Source: UBA4459 sp963776205
Lineage (GTDB): Bacteria; Bacteroidota; Bacteroidia; Bacteroidales; F082
Direction: 5' to 3'
Length of the DNA: 64,000 nucleotides
Assembly: GCA_963776205.1 (NCBI GenBank)
Contig: CAVZLR010000005.1
Location: forward strand, 154,999-218,998
Shown: positions 48,901 to 58,058 of the stretch, piece by piece
How positions within the stretch are numbered: the first letter of the stretch is position 1
Layout: each line of letters starts with the position of its first letter
Translations under genes and position numbers: made by a program
Notes under the pieces: generated by a model
Told to the model about the DNA's origin: nothing
Database searches by the model: none
The model's input: the letters and a program-made list of their open reading frames with translations, nothing else

Positions 48901-49168
48901 CATCAATAAAAATGTCGTAGACGACTAAATTGGAAATACTATCCAGGTAGTAATTTTCTCTTGATTTGGCAATTGAATCCAGGTAATAATTTTTTAAAAC
49001 TTCATCATTCCCTGCAAGTTCGTCTGCCAGGTTCTGAGCAGTTTGGTTCACTGCATATTCTTTAGCGTTTCTTTCAGCCCTGGTTGTAACAAAAGTAAAA
49101 CTTAGCTGATACAGACATACTAAAGCAAAAGCGATGGCAAAAAACTTGATGGCTCCTCTGTTTTGCAT
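45980..49168 (-). CDS. secDF: Fused protein translocase subunit SecDF
   Basis: SecDF uses the proton gradient to pull proteins across the membrane through SecYEG. The 1062-residue fusion has 12 expected membrane helices. The SecD part has the P1 region with conserved RIDRFGVAQPNIQ and LIELPGIKDPERV, and the membrane motif GMAVDANVIIFERIKEE. An acidic low-complexity insert near residues 290-350 (many Glu and Asp) lies in the P1 head and is a lineage-type expansion. The SecF part starts about residue 755 with LNLGIDFTGGRTYVI and ends IGYSINDTVIIFDRIRE. A promoter match lies upstream and a terminator downstream, so it is likely monocistronic. Confidence 0.96.
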   Translation of the reverse strand: MQNRGAIKFFAIAFALVCLYQLSFTFVTTRAERNAKEYAVNQTAQNLADELAGNDEVLKNYYLDSIAKSRENYYLDSISNLVVYDIFIDEYTYKEAKERELNLGLDLKGGMNVVLDVSVGDIIYALSGKSDDPVFKEALSLTYQKKKNSNKDFVTLFGESFEEVDPNAQLASIFLFEFRDKGITTNSTNDEVLSVIRTEAEGAIDRSFQILRTRIDRFGVAQPNIQKLATSGRILIELPGIKDPERVRKLLQGTAKLEFWETYKFSEVFQYFDEANAQLRSEETVEDDIEADAESIEETAEETAAKGQEATGDEIKEEVAGDDLIDAVSDTTTDKLLEQLESDTTATDDMNFQQYAKRFPLYAYLMPSYIQNENGQTFPAQSARMGVAAIKDTARINHMLRIVHDVFPRDMKLVWTVKPDPTRPDVLELVALKTTQGEAALGGDVIVDARQDYDQNGGVAVDMQMNSQGAKIWKRITGENVGRQIAIVLDNYVYSYPNVNDEIPTGRSSISGGSMELEEAQDLANILKAGKLPAPAKIVEEAVVGPSLGREAVSAGMNSFILAFIMVLAYMIVYYNRAGLVANIALIANIFFLFGVLASLGAVLTLPGMAGIVLTLGMAVDANVIIFERIKEEVRAGKGARLAITDGYKNAYSAIIDGNVTTLLTGIVLYIFGTGPVQGFATTLIIGILSSLFTAIFISRLIFNWMLNKNMKVSFSNKFTADFLANTSFNFIGVRKRAYIISAVLIILSVGSLAMRGLNLGIDFTGGRTYVIRFDKNVDAEQVRKDLTAEFAGVIPDIKTFGSNSQIKLTTKFMIDNDSTFVDALIQKKLFNSLSSYYSTELDYTEFSTDTEGENKLLGILSSQKIGPTIAYDIRTRAIYAIVFALLIIFVYIAIRFKRWQYGLAGVIALFHDSIITLGMFSIFYGLLPFSLEVDQAFIAAILTIIGYSINDTVIIFDRIREYTHLFPRHTLKRNINEGLNSTLARTINTSGTTLVVLLVIFLLGGEVIRGFVFALLIGILVGTYSSLFTASPIAYDLLGGDKQEKEILEKEAKATSRRKKN

Positions 49169-49211
49169 TTGATTATAAAATTTATGATTTTACTTCAATT
49201 TTTTGAGGGTG

Positions 49212-49242
49212 CAAAAATAGAATATTATTTGAGAATTAACAA
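49212..49242 (-). promoter_or_regulatory. Candidate Bacteroidota promoter for secDF
   Basis: On the minus strand TTG, 20 bases, then TATTTTTG, 44 bp upstream of the secDF ATG. Full match to TTG / TAnnTTTG. Confidence 0.65.
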
Positions 49243-49317
49243 TTTATATAGAAGAAATCGTGCAATTGCTTTCTTTCTGATATTCAAAAAATTAGATGTA
49301 AAGTTATCCTGTGATCA

Positions 49318-50646
49318 TTAATATTTGTTTCTTAACCACTTCCATATTTCAGCGTAATTTACTTTTTTACCGTACATGAGAATGCCTGTGCGATATATTT
49401 TTCCAGCCAGCCAGGTAGTTGCTATGAAACCTGAAATTAACAGGCCTGCTGAAGTCCAGATTTGCCACATAGGTACACCAAACGGGATTCTCATCATCAT
49501 GATAACCGGGGAAGTAAAGGGTATAAGCGACATCCATAATGCTAATGAACTATCCGGCTGGTTAATGATCAAGCCCACCATCATCACCGAAAAAATAAGT
49601 GGTATTGAAACCGGTAACATGAATTGCTGGGTGTCGGCATCCTGGTCTACTGCTCCGCCGATAGCTGCAAAAAGAGAAGCATATAATAAAAACCCTCCCA
49701 GGAAATAAAAGATAAAACTGAAGATCATCACTTTGAAATTGATACCACTGATAATCTCTGTGACCATGGTAAATTCATCCATTTGTACCGGAGAATCAGT
49801 AGGCATAGATTGTTCAACCATCGGATTTGATTGGCTGAAAGGCATCAAGCTTTCCTGCATATTGCCCTGAAATATGCCTGCCTGGAAAACACCCAGGAAT
49901 ACACCCGTTAGAATGATCCATAGGAAGAATTGGGTTAGTCCTACTAAAGCGATACCAATTATTTTCCCCATCATTAACTGGGTTGGTTTTACCGAGGAAA
50001 TGATTACTTCAACGATACGGGATGATTTTTCTTCCATCACGCCTTTAAGTACTTGTGCGCCGAACATAAAAATGAAAAAGTAAATCATGATTCCGGCAAA
50101 AATCGACAGCCCGACTTCTACTTCGGTATTACTTTTTTTCTCTATGCCATCATCTTCAATCCTGATGGTTGCAAGGTTGACATTGACTTTTGTCGACTTG
50201 ATCACCTCAGGGTCAATACCGGAAGCCAGCAGTTTTTTGTTTTCAATTTCAGTTTTCATTACACTCCTGATGTAGGAGGTAACATTCAATCCGGGCTGAA
50301 TGGATGAGAACAACTCCGCATTGACCGGTATGTTTAATTCAGTTTTTGGAATATAGAGTAACAGGTCACCTTTCTGGCTGATAGCTTTTTCTTTACTTGT
50401 TTCCAGGTCGTCATGAAGATAATAAAAAGTGATGTTTTCCTCGTCTTTGAATTTCTCGTAAAACCATCCGGTTTCATCCAGTACAGCCACTCTTTTTTGG
50501 GTCGCTTCACTCCAGTCGGCAAGAAAAGCCGGAAGTATAATAGTGGCTGCCATTAAAACCGGGCCAAGTATAGTCATTACTATAAAGGACTTTTTCTTTA
50601 CCCTCGACAAATACTCGCGTTTGATAATCAGGAGTGTTTTATTCAT
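49318..50646 (-). CDS. ABC-2 type exporter permease (NatB-like)
   Basis: This 442-residue protein has an N-terminal membrane helix, then a large outside domain (to about residue 180). Five further helices in the C-terminal half complete it (SIFAGIMIYFFIFMFGAQVL, IGIALVGLTQFFLWIILTG, SFIFYFLGGFLLYASLFAA, IPLIFSVMMVGLII). It has the VMEEKSSRIVEVIISSVKP motif of ABC2_membrane_3/NatB-type permeases. Its start overlaps the ATPase gene end by 8 bases. It forms an exporter with that ATPase; Na+ export is one known role of the family, but the substrate here is not known. Confidence 0.88.
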   Translation of the reverse strand: MNKTLLIIKREYLSRVKKKSFIVMTILGPVLMAATIILPAFLADWSEATQKRVAVLDETGWFYEKFKDEENITFYYLHDDLETSKEKAISQKGDLLLYIPKTELNIPVNAELFSSIQPGLNVTSYIRSVMKTEIENKKLLASGIDPEVIKSTKVNVNLATIRIEDDGIEKKSNTEVEVGLSIFAGIMIYFFIFMFGAQVLKGVMEEKSSRIVEVIISSVKPTQLMMGKIIGIALVGLTQFFLWIILTGVFLGVFQAGIFQGNMQESLMPFSQSNPMVEQSMPTDSPVQMDEFTMVTEIISGINFKVMIFSFIFYFLGGFLLYASLFAAIGGAVDQDADTQQFMLPVSIPLIFSVMMVGLIINQPDSSLALWMSLIPFTSPVIMMMRIPFGVPMWQIWTSAGLLISGFIATTWLAGKIYRTGILMYGKKVNYAEIWKWLRNKY

Positions 50647-51556
50647 TTTTGCTCTTGTTTACTTCCTGAATAAAAATATCATTAATTGATGGCAATACTT
50701 CCTGATATCCAACAACTTCTACCTGTGGGATAATTTGCTCCAATAATTCATTAGAAGATTTTTGCGTTAATATCTTGATGCGGCTGTTATATGTTCCATT
50801 GGATTTTGAGGTTGAAACAATTTCGAAATCATTTTGCGCTATTAAAAGTTCTTTTGGAGCCTTATAATTTACCTCAAAAATATTGGATTTAAAACTGTTA
50901 ATGATGCTGTATATCTCGCCAGAGAGTATCGTTTTGCTGTTATTAATCAGTGCAATATGATCGCAAAGTTCTTCAACAGAAGCCATGTTATGGGTAGAAA
51001 AAATGATGGTAGCTCCATCATCTCTCAATTTGAGGATTTCTTCTTTCAACAGGTTCACATTAATGGGGTCGAAACCGCTAAAGGGTTCATCGAAGATGAG
51101 CAGTTTGGGTTTATGCAATACAGTTACAATAAACTGCACCTTTTGCTGCATGCCTTTCGAAAGCTCTTCTACTTTCTTGTTCCACCATGAGCCTATTTCA
51201 AATTTGTCAAACCATTCTTTCAGTTTCTTGTAGGCATCATTTTTCGACATGCCTTTTAGCTGAGCCAGGTACAATGCCTGTTCGCCTACCTTCATTTTTT
51301 TGTACAATCCCCTTTCTTCGGGTAGGTAGCCAATGTATTGTGTATCTGATGGTTTGATGGGTTTGCCTTCAAGTAAAACTTCACCCTTATCCATTGCTGA
51401 GATCATATTTATGATCCTGATCAGTGTTGTTTTTCCAGCGCCATTGGGTCCGAGTAACCCGAAAATGCTTTGCGGCAACACTTCGATGGAAACACTGTCG
51501 AGTGCCTTATGATTGGCATATGTTTTTGAAACATTTATGGTTGAAAGCAATGACAT
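50639..51556 (-). CDS. ABC transporter ATP-binding protein (NatA-like, DUF4162 C terminus)
   Basis: This 305-residue protein has Walker A LLGPNGAGKTTLIRI, Q loop YLPEERGLY, signature LSKGMQQKVQF, Walker B LLIFDEPFSGFD, and switch His (IIFSTHN). The last ~80 residues (NIFEVNYKAPKELL onward) fit DUF4162, found in exporters of this class. It powers the overlapping permease gene downstream. Confidence 0.93.
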   Translation of the reverse strand: MSLLSTINVSKTYANHKALDSVSIEVLPQSIFGLLGPNGAGKTTLIRIINMISAMDKGEVLLEGKPIKPSDTQYIGYLPEERGLYKKMKVGEQALYLAQLKGMSKNDAYKKLKEWFDKFEIGSWWNKKVEELSKGMQQKVQFIVTVLHKPKLLIFDEPFSGFDPINVNLLKEEILKLRDDGATIIFSTHNMASVEELCDHIALINNSKTILSGEIYSIINSFKSNIFEVNYKAPKELLIAQNDFEIVSTSKSNGTYNSRIKILTQKSSNELLEQIIPQVEVVGYQEVLPSINDIFIQEVNKSKNE

Positions 51557-51637
51557 ATTCTGAAGTGCTTTAATCTGCTAATTTATTTGAAAGCATGGCA
51601 ATATTACAAAGATTAAACGGGCCGGGCAACTTTAGTT

Positions 51638-52792
51638 TTATGAAAAAAACTCGCGCATTCTGTCGAAATAACTTTTATCCTGGGCACTTGGATTTGGTTT
51701 GAAGTTTGGCGAATCTTTCAGATTTTCAAGTATGGCTTTTTCTTCTTTACTGAGATTTTTGGGAGTCCAGATATTCACATTGACCAGTAGGTCACCTTTT
51801 CCGTATCCATTCACATCAGGCAGGCCCTTCCCTTTTAACCTCAACACTTTTCCGCCTTGCGTACCTGGTGTAATTTTGATTTTTGCCTTACTGTCGACGG
51901 TTGGTATTTCAGCAGAAGATCCGAGTGCAGCATCTGTAAATCTGACATACAGATCATATAGCAAGTTGTTGCCATCGCGGATCAATTCAGGATGGTCTTT
52001 TTCTTCGATCAATACCAGCAAATCACCAGGGATACCACCACGTGCTGCGGCATTGCCTTTCCCACTAATTGAAAGTTGCATACCTTCTGCAACACCAGGT
52101 GGAACTTTAAACGTGACTACTTCCTCACCTTTTACAATTCCATTTCCATGGCATGTATTACACTTATTGGTTATCACTTCTCCATCGCCACCACATTGCG
52201 GACAAGTAGAAGATGTTTGCATTTGCCCAAGGAAAGTATTGGTAACCTGTGTTACCTGTCCGACACCTCTGCATGTAGGACAAGTTGATTTTGAACTGCC
52301 TTTTTCAGCACCGCTTCCGTTACATGAATTACAGGAAACGTATTTATTAAGCTTGATTTTTTTCTCAACACCATGGGCAACTTCTTTCAGGTCCAGTTTT
52401 ACTTTTACCCTTAGGTTTGAACCCCGGTTCACACGCCTTCTGCCTGAACGTTGTCCACCAAAGCCACTACTGAATCCACCCCCAAATGCGCCTCCGAAGA
52501 TGTCGCCAAAATGACTGAAAATATCATCCATCGACATATGTTGACCGCCACCAAATCCACCGGAACCGCTCATGCCCCTGTGTCCAAACTGGTCGTATCT
52601 GCTGCGCTTATCAGCATTACTTAATACTTCATAAGCTTCAGCGGCTTCTTTGAACTTCTCCTCTGCTTCTTTATCGTCAGGGTTTTTATCGGGATGGTAT
52701 TTTAGTGCCAGCTTCCGGTAGGCTTTTTTCAATTCTTCGGCCGTAGCACCTTTCGACACCCCCAATACATCGTAATAGTCTCTTTTGCTCAT
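51638..52792 (-). CDS. dnaJ: Chaperone protein DnaJ
   Basis: DnaJ delivers unfolded clients to DnaK and stimulates its ATPase. The 384-residue protein has the J domain with HPD in KYHPDKNPDD, a Gly/Phe-rich linker (SGGFGGGQ, GGAFGGGFSSGFGG), four CxxCxGxG zinc motifs (CNSCNGSG, CPTCRGVG, CPQCGGDG, CNTCHGNG), and the C-terminal substrate domains. It is 38 bp after grpE, as usual. dnaK is not in the window. Confidence 0.97.
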   Translation of the reverse strand: MSKRDYYDVLGVSKGATAEELKKAYRKLALKYHPDKNPDDKEAEEKFKEAAEAYEVLSNADKRSRYDQFGHRGMSGSGGFGGGQHMSMDDIFSHFGDIFGGAFGGGFSSGFGGQRSGRRRVNRGSNLRVKVKLDLKEVAHGVEKKIKLNKYVSCNSCNGSGAEKGSSKSTCPTCRGVGQVTQVTNTFLGQMQTSSTCPQCGGDGEVITNKCNTCHGNGIVKGEEVVTFKVPPGVAEGMQLSISGKGNAAARGGIPGDLLVLIEEKDHPELIRDGNNLLYDLYVRFTDAALGSSAEIPTVDSKAKIKITPGTQGGKVLRLKGKGLPDVNGYGKGDLLVNVNIWTPKNLSKEEKAILENLKDSPNFKPNPSAQDKSYFDRMREFFS

Positions 52793-52830
52793 GCTTTATT
52801 AAGTTCAGTTTGGTAATTTATTCAGTTTTT

Positions 52831-53379
52831 TTAGCTTCCAACAACTACTTTGGCAAAACGCAGTACTTTTTCGTTGAGCAAATATCCTTTTTGAACTACA
52901 TCCACTACTTTCCCTTTGAGTTCCTTACCGGCTTCAATTTTGGTAATGGCTTCGTGATAATCAGTGTTAAAATCTGTTGACATCGAATTCATAGGTTTCA
53001 AACCTTTCTGACTTAGCAAGTTGAAGAGTTTGTTGTATATTAGTTCTATTCCTTTAAAAACTTCGGAGTCAGCTTTATCTTCTGTAAATGCCTGCAATGC
53101 TCTTTCAAAGTCATCCAACACGGGCAGCAGGTCCTCAATTAAATCTCGTGAAGCAGATTTTTGAAGATCCATCTTTTCTTTGATCGTTCTTTTCCGGTAG
53201 TTATCAAATTCTGAATAAAGCCTTAAGAACTTATCATTCAACTCATCGTTTTTCTCTTTCAAATCTTTCAGTTTCTTATCTGCAGATGTTTTTTTTGTAC
53301 TACCGCTTTTTTTGGACTGTTTGGTCTCTTTACTTTTAGCAGATTCCTTCTCTATATCTTTTTTCTTATTCTGTACCAT
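52831..53379 (-). CDS. grpE: Nucleotide exchange factor GrpE
   Basis: GrpE releases ADP from DnaK. The 182-residue protein has a Lys/Ser-rich disordered start (first ~40 residues), a long helix (LKEKNDELNDKFLRLYSEFD), the signature DLLPVLDDFERAL, and the beta-wing end (DYHEAITKIEAGKELKGKVV, GYLLNEKVLRFAKVVV). It is in an operon with dnaJ. Confidence 0.96.
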   Translation of the reverse strand: MVQNKKKDIEKESAKSKETKQSKKSGSTKKTSADKKLKDLKEKNDELNDKFLRLYSEFDNYRKRTIKEKMDLQKSASRDLIEDLLPVLDDFERALQAFTEDKADSEVFKGIELIYNKLFNLLSQKGLKPMNSMSTDFNTDYHEAITKIEAGKELKGKVVDVVQKGYLLNEKVLRFAKVVVGS

Positions 53380-53492
53380 ACATGTATAATTATCGTCTTA
53401 TGAAGAAGTTATTTTCAATTACAATTTTTTTGCCAATGGGGTCAAACGGTCATATTGGCAGAAGTGTCATGCGTTTCTGAAAGGACTTTAAA

Positions 53493-54797
53493 TTATATAC
53501 GTTCGATTTCTGCTCCAAGATGTCGCAACCTGGCATCTATGTTCTGATACCCCCGGTCGATTTGATCAATGTTTTCAATGATGCTGGTTCCTTTCGCCGA
53601 TAGTGCGGCAATAAGCAACGCTACACCAGCCCTTATATCAGGTGAACTCATTTTGATGCCTTTTAAAGCCTGTTCATGGTTTAACCCAATTACCGTGGCT
53701 CTATGTGGGTCGCAAAGGATGATCCGGGCGCCCATATCGATAAGTTTGTCCACAAAAAACAGCCGGCTTTCAAACATTTTCTGGTGGATCAAAACACTAC
53801 CCTTAGCCTGTGTGGCGACGACCAATACAATACTAATCAGGTCTGGAGTAAACCCGGGCCAGGGGGCATCAGCAATATTCATGATAGATCCATCAATGAA
53901 GGTTTCAATTTCATATGCATCTTTGGCCGGAACGATTAGATCATTTCCTTTTTGTTCTACAGTTACACCAATACGCCTGAATACTTCCGGTATCAAACCC
54001 AGGTTGCTGAGCTGAACATTCTTAATTGTCAATTCAGACTGTGTCATGGCAGCCAAACCTATAAAACTACCCACTTCTATCATATCAGCCAAAAGAGTAT
54101 GTGTGGTTCCATGTAATTCTGTAACGCCTTTAATAGTAAGTAAATTAGAGCCAATACCCTTGATGTTGGCCCCCATCCGGTTTAGCATTTCGCAAAGTTG
54201 AACCAGGTAGGGTTCACAAGCTGCATTAAAAATAGTGGTGGTATCTTTCGCCATAACGGCTGCCATAACTATATTGGCTGTTCCGGTTACAGATGCTTCT
54301 TCGAGTAACATGTAATTGCCATGAAGCTTTGAAGCATTCACGTGGTAACTTTTCTCGTCTTCATTATAAGTAAACTGAACACCGAGTTTTTGTAAACCAG
54401 TAAAGTGTGTGTCCAGCCTTCTCCTGCCTATTTTATCGCCACCGGGTTGCGGTAGATATCCTTTTCCAAAGCGGGCCAATAAAGGCCCAAGAATCATCAC
54501 ACTACCACGGATACTTGTGGCTTTTTGATAATATTCCGGCGTGGTGATATAATCGAGATTAATTTTGTCAGCTTTGAAAATATATTCATTGTGCTTGATT
54601 CGCGATACTTTTACACCCAGTCCTTCCAGTAATTCGATCAGCCGGTTCACATCCAGGATGTCAGGAACATTTTTCATGTGAATCTCTTCAGATGTCAGCA
54701 ATACGGCGCAAAGTACCTGTAACGCCTCATTCTTAGCCCCCTGGGGTATTATTTCACCCGATAATTTATTGCCACCTTGTATTTTAAATGACTTCAT
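53493..54797 (-). CDS. murA: UDP-N-acetylglucosamine 1-carboxyvinyltransferase (Asp in place of the catalytic Cys)
   Basis: MurA adds enolpyruvate from PEP to UDP-GlcNAc, the first committed step of peptidoglycan. The 434-residue protein has K22-N23 (GAKNEAL) and the PEP-binding RRRLD region. The loop that carries the reactive Cys115 in E. coli (PGGC) reads PGGDKIGRRRLD here, with D121 in its place. An Asp at this site keeps activity and gives fosfomycin insensitivity in known enzymes (Mycobacterium, Chlamydia). It lies between the DUF4290 gene and grpE on the same strand. Confidence 0.95.
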   Translation of the reverse strand: MKSFKIQGGNKLSGEIIPQGAKNEALQVLCAVLLTSEEIHMKNVPDILDVNRLIELLEGLGVKVSRIKHNEYIFKADKINLDYITTPEYYQKATSIRGSVMILGPLLARFGKGYLPQPGGDKIGRRRLDTHFTGLQKLGVQFTYNEDEKSYHVNASKLHGNYMLLEEASVTGTANIVMAAVMAKDTTTIFNAACEPYLVQLCEMLNRMGANIKGIGSNLLTIKGVTELHGTTHTLLADMIEVGSFIGLAAMTQSELTIKNVQLSNLGLIPEVFRRIGVTVEQKGNDLIVPAKDAYEIETFIDGSIMNIADAPWPGFTPDLISIVLVVATQAKGSVLIHQKMFESRLFFVDKLIDMGARIILCDPHRATVIGLNHEQALKGIKMSSPDIRAGVALLIAALSAKGTSIIENIDQIDRGYQNIDARLRHLGAEIERI

Positions 54798-54936
54798 AAG
54801 TTCGTTTTTTCAACTTATAAAATAACAAAATATCCGTCATTTTATGATGGGTCGGATGAGATTAATTTTAACAAAATGTTTTTTAAAAGAATCCTGAAAA
54901 ACAAATGCAAATTCAGTAACGGGTTCAAGAAAGGAA

Positions 54937-55581
54937 TTAGTAGCTTTTTTTGCCGTAATTGTCTCTTCTACGTTTTCCGCTATTGTCTTTTGAGCGGTGA
55001 ACAAATTTCTTTTTCTTGGTTTTGTTGCGTGCCAGAATGTCTGAAGTCGATGTCAGGGTTTGATCCTCAGATAGTGATAATTTACCATCTGATAATATTT
55101 CAAGATGCTTTTCAATAGCTACATCATCTACAGATTCGCGATTCCAGTTTAGGTATGATTTCTTCAGGTGGTTGGCAATGGCGTGGATGAGTGCATCTTT
55201 TTCAGGCCCATCTTCGAATTCAATTGCTTTTTTGATGATGGCTTCAATATTCTTGCCATAGTGCCTGAACCTGATACGGTTATCGCTATACATTACTTTT
55301 TCAGGTTTGCGGGTGAGAGTTTCCTTTTCCGGCATCGGGTAGGGGGAGTCTACATCCAGTTCAAATTTAGAAATGATAAACAGGTGGTCCCATAAGGTTT
55401 GTTTATAGTCGCCGGCTTCACGATTTTGCTGGTTCATAGATGCCATAACGCTAACAATAAATTTTGCCGCTTCGGTTCTTTTTTCACGGTCTTCGATGGT
55501 TTTTGCGTAATCTACCATCTTTTGAATATTGCGACCATACTCAGGAATAATTAAATGCTCTCGCTGTGAATTATACTCCAT
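54937..55581 (-). CDS. DUF4290 domain-containing protein
   Basis: This 214-residue protein has the DUF4290 body (REHLIIPEYGRNIQKMVDYA; WDHLFIISKFELDVDSPYP; RHYGKNIEAIIKKAIE) to about residue 170. A basic Lys/Arg-rich tail (KTKKKKFVHRSKDNSGKRRR) may bind nucleic acid. The family is nearly limited to Bacteroidota and often sits before murA, as here. The function is unknown. A TAATTTTG motif lies at 55637-55644 (minus) upstream. Confidence 0.85.
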   Translation of the reverse strand: MEYNSQREHLIIPEYGRNIQKMVDYAKTIEDREKRTEAAKFIVSVMASMNQQNREAGDYKQTLWDHLFIISKFELDVDSPYPMPEKETLTRKPEKVMYSDNRIRFRHYGKNIEAIIKKAIEFEDGPEKDALIHAIANHLKKSYLNWNRESVDDVAIEKHLEILSDGKLSLSEDQTLTSTSDILARNKTKKKKFVHRSKDNSGKRRRDNYGKKSY

Positions 55582-55690
55582 AAATGTAAACTTTCTGATT
55601 AAGGTTGGAATAACGTCTGAAAAGTTAAATATAGTGCAAAATTAGCTAAATAATGATAACTCAGTAATTAACACGCCATTTTTTTCATCT

Positions 55691-57955
55691 TTAGGTGATG
55701 ATTTTTAATTTGGCAAACCGCAGCAATAAATTCTTTTTACCAACTCCATTAAAGTAAACAGTTGCTTTCATATTGGCTCCGTTGCCCTCTACCGACATCA
55801 CTTTACCCAGACCAAAATTCGGATGTTCCACCTGCATACCGGTTTGGAGTGCAGTAGTGTCTGATGCGTCAAAAGGTGTTTCCTCAGTTTTAGAATGGGT
55901 TTTGCGCACTGAAGTGAAACCAGGTCCCGGTTTTGATGAAGTTGTTTTTGGTTGTGATCTAAAATTGGGCATCGAAACCTTTTTCGGTTTATCCAGCAGG
56001 TTCTCATCTATTTCTTCTAAAAACCGACTGGGTTCTGTGATTGTGAATTGCCCCCATCTGTAACGGCTTTCAGCATGAGACAATGTGACTTTTTCCATTG
56101 CGCGGGTCAGAGCTACATAAAATAAACGGCGTTCTTCCTCCAGATCGGTTCTTGTACTGATGGATTGTATGGAAGGAAAAAGGTTCTCCTCAAGCCCGAC
56201 AATGAAAACTTGCGGGAACTCCAGTCCTTTGGCAGCATGTATTGTCATCAAAGATACTTTGTCGTTATCCTCTTCTTCATTATCCGCATCGGTAAGTAGT
56301 GCCACATCCTGCATAAATTCTTCCAGTGTTCCCTGGCTGGCCAGATCTCCCTCGTTACTTTCGGCACCGGCTTCAGCAAACTCTTTTATAGCATTCAGTA
56401 ATTCTTCAATATTCTCAACCCGGCTGATGCCTTCAGGGGTATCCTCTTCACGGTATAGTTTTAATAAACCGGAAGAAACAGCAATGTGTTTGGCAGCTTC
56501 ATAAGCGTCTTTTTTCTTTAATTCAGCTTTAAAGCTCTTGATCATTGTGGCAAAATCACCAACTTTCCTGATGATACCTGAGTTTACTTCGACTTTGTAT
56601 TTGGTCAGGTTGGTGATGATCTCCCAAAGGTTCACATTGTACTCATCGGCAGCCACGACCATTTTTTCAATACTGGTTTTTCCTATGCCCCTTGCAGGAA
56701 AATTAATGATCCGCTGCAGGGCATCTTCATCATTCTGATTGATTGTGAGGCGGAAATAACCTAACAGGTCTTTTATTTCTTTGCGATGGTAAAATGACAG
56801 TCCCCCATATATGCGGTAAGGGATATTACGTTTCCGCAGGGCTTCTTCTATGGAACGTGATTGCGCATTCGTTCTGTACAATACTGCAAATGAACTGTTC
56901 GGTAGCTGGTGGTTCATTTTCTCCTCGAAGATCGCATTGGCCACCAGTTGGCCTTCTTCGTTATCGCTTGTAGCTTTTATAAAACCAATCTTATGTCCTG
57001 AGTCATTTTCTGTCCAAACCGTTTTATGGATTTGGTCTTTATTGATCGCGATCACATGATTGGCAGCCTCCACAATGTTCTTGGTGGAGCGGTAATTTTG
57101 CTCCAATTTGAATAGTTTGAAATCGGGATAATCGTGCTTGAAATTCAGAATATTCGCGATATTGGCGCCCCTGAATCCATAAATGCTTTGCGCATCGTCA
57201 CCTACCACGCAAATGTTCTCGGTATTGGCTGCCAATTTCTGGATGATCAGGTATTGTGCATGATTGGTGTCCTGGTATTCATCCACCAGAATGTGTTTAA
57301 ACTTGAGCTGGTATTTATACAATACATTGGCAAAATCCCTGAAAAGAATATATGTGTTGAAAAGCAGGTCGTCAAAATCCATGGCATCTGCTCTTTTTAA
57401 CCTGGCAGTATAACTGCTATAAATATCTTTGATCAGCGGTTTTCTGGAACTTTCATCGGCTGAAACAATTTCGGGATTGTTGGCATAATCTTCCGCATTG
57501 ATCAAGCTTGATTTAGCCATTGAAATGCGATGCGCCACAAAACTCGGCGAATATGCTTTGGGATCAAGTTTCTTCTCATTGATGATCTGCCTGATCAGGC
57601 GTTTGCTATCGTCCGAATCATAAATGGTAAAGTTGGAAGGATAGCCTAAATGATGTCCGTCAATACGGAGAATTTTAGCGAAAATGGAATGAAAAGTACC
57701 CATCCACACATTGCGTCCTTCAGTGTCACCAATTAATCTGATCACCCTTTCTTTCATTTCACGGGCAGCTTTGTTGGTAAATGTAAGCGCGAGAATGTTG
57801 AAAGGGTCAACCCCCTGGCTGAGAAGATATGCTATTTTAAATGTAAGCACACGCGTTTTTCCTGAACCTGCTCCGGCAATTACCATCATAGGGCCATCAC
57901 TATGGACAACCGCATTGTTTTGTTCTTTGTTCAGCTCTTTTAAAAAATCACTCAT
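55691..57955 (-). CDS. pcrA: UvrD/PcrA-type superfamily 1 DNA helicase
   Basis: This 754-residue 3'-5' helicase has the Q motif LNKEQNNAVVH, Walker A GAGSGKT, motif II VDEYQDTNHAQY, motif III GDDAQSIYGFRGA, motif IV LEQNYRST, motif V TIHAAKGLEFPQVFIVGLEE, motif VI RRLFYVALTRA, and a C-terminal Tudor-like end (VEHPNFGLGKVMSVEGNG). It unwinds DNA in excision and mismatch repair and displaces RecA filaments. I chose ATG (MSDFLKELNKEQ) over GTG two codons upstream. TATTTTTG at 57975-57982 (minus) is a likely -7 element. Confidence 0.94.
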   Translation of the reverse strand: MSDFLKELNKEQNNAVVHSDGPMMVIAGAGSGKTRVLTFKIAYLLSQGVDPFNILALTFTNKAAREMKERVIRLIGDTEGRNVWMGTFHSIFAKILRIDGHHLGYPSNFTIYDSDDSKRLIRQIINEKKLDPKAYSPSFVAHRISMAKSSLINAEDYANNPEIVSADESSRKPLIKDIYSSYTARLKRADAMDFDDLLFNTYILFRDFANVLYKYQLKFKHILVDEYQDTNHAQYLIIQKLAANTENICVVGDDAQSIYGFRGANIANILNFKHDYPDFKLFKLEQNYRSTKNIVEAANHVIAINKDQIHKTVWTENDSGHKIGFIKATSDNEEGQLVANAIFEEKMNHQLPNSSFAVLYRTNAQSRSIEEALRKRNIPYRIYGGLSFYHRKEIKDLLGYFRLTINQNDEDALQRIINFPARGIGKTSIEKMVVAADEYNVNLWEIITNLTKYKVEVNSGIIRKVGDFATMIKSFKAELKKKDAYEAAKHIAVSSGLLKLYREEDTPEGISRVENIEELLNAIKEFAEAGAESNEGDLASQGTLEEFMQDVALLTDADNEEEDNDKVSLMTIHAAKGLEFPQVFIVGLEENLFPSIQSISTRTDLEEERRLFYVALTRAMEKVTLSHAESRYRWGQFTITEPSRFLEEIDENLLDKPKKVSMPNFRSQPKTTSSKPGPGFTSVRKTHSKTEETPFDASDTTALQTGMQVEHPNFGLGKVMSVEGNGANMKATVYFNGVGKKNLLLRFAKLKIIT

Positions 57956-58058
57956 GCGCACTTAAAATCTGGGGCAAAAATACCGTAATTATCTTTTAAT
58001 GGAGATAGATTTCAGAATGGTTTTTAACAAATCATTTTTCTATAATTTTGAATTAATT

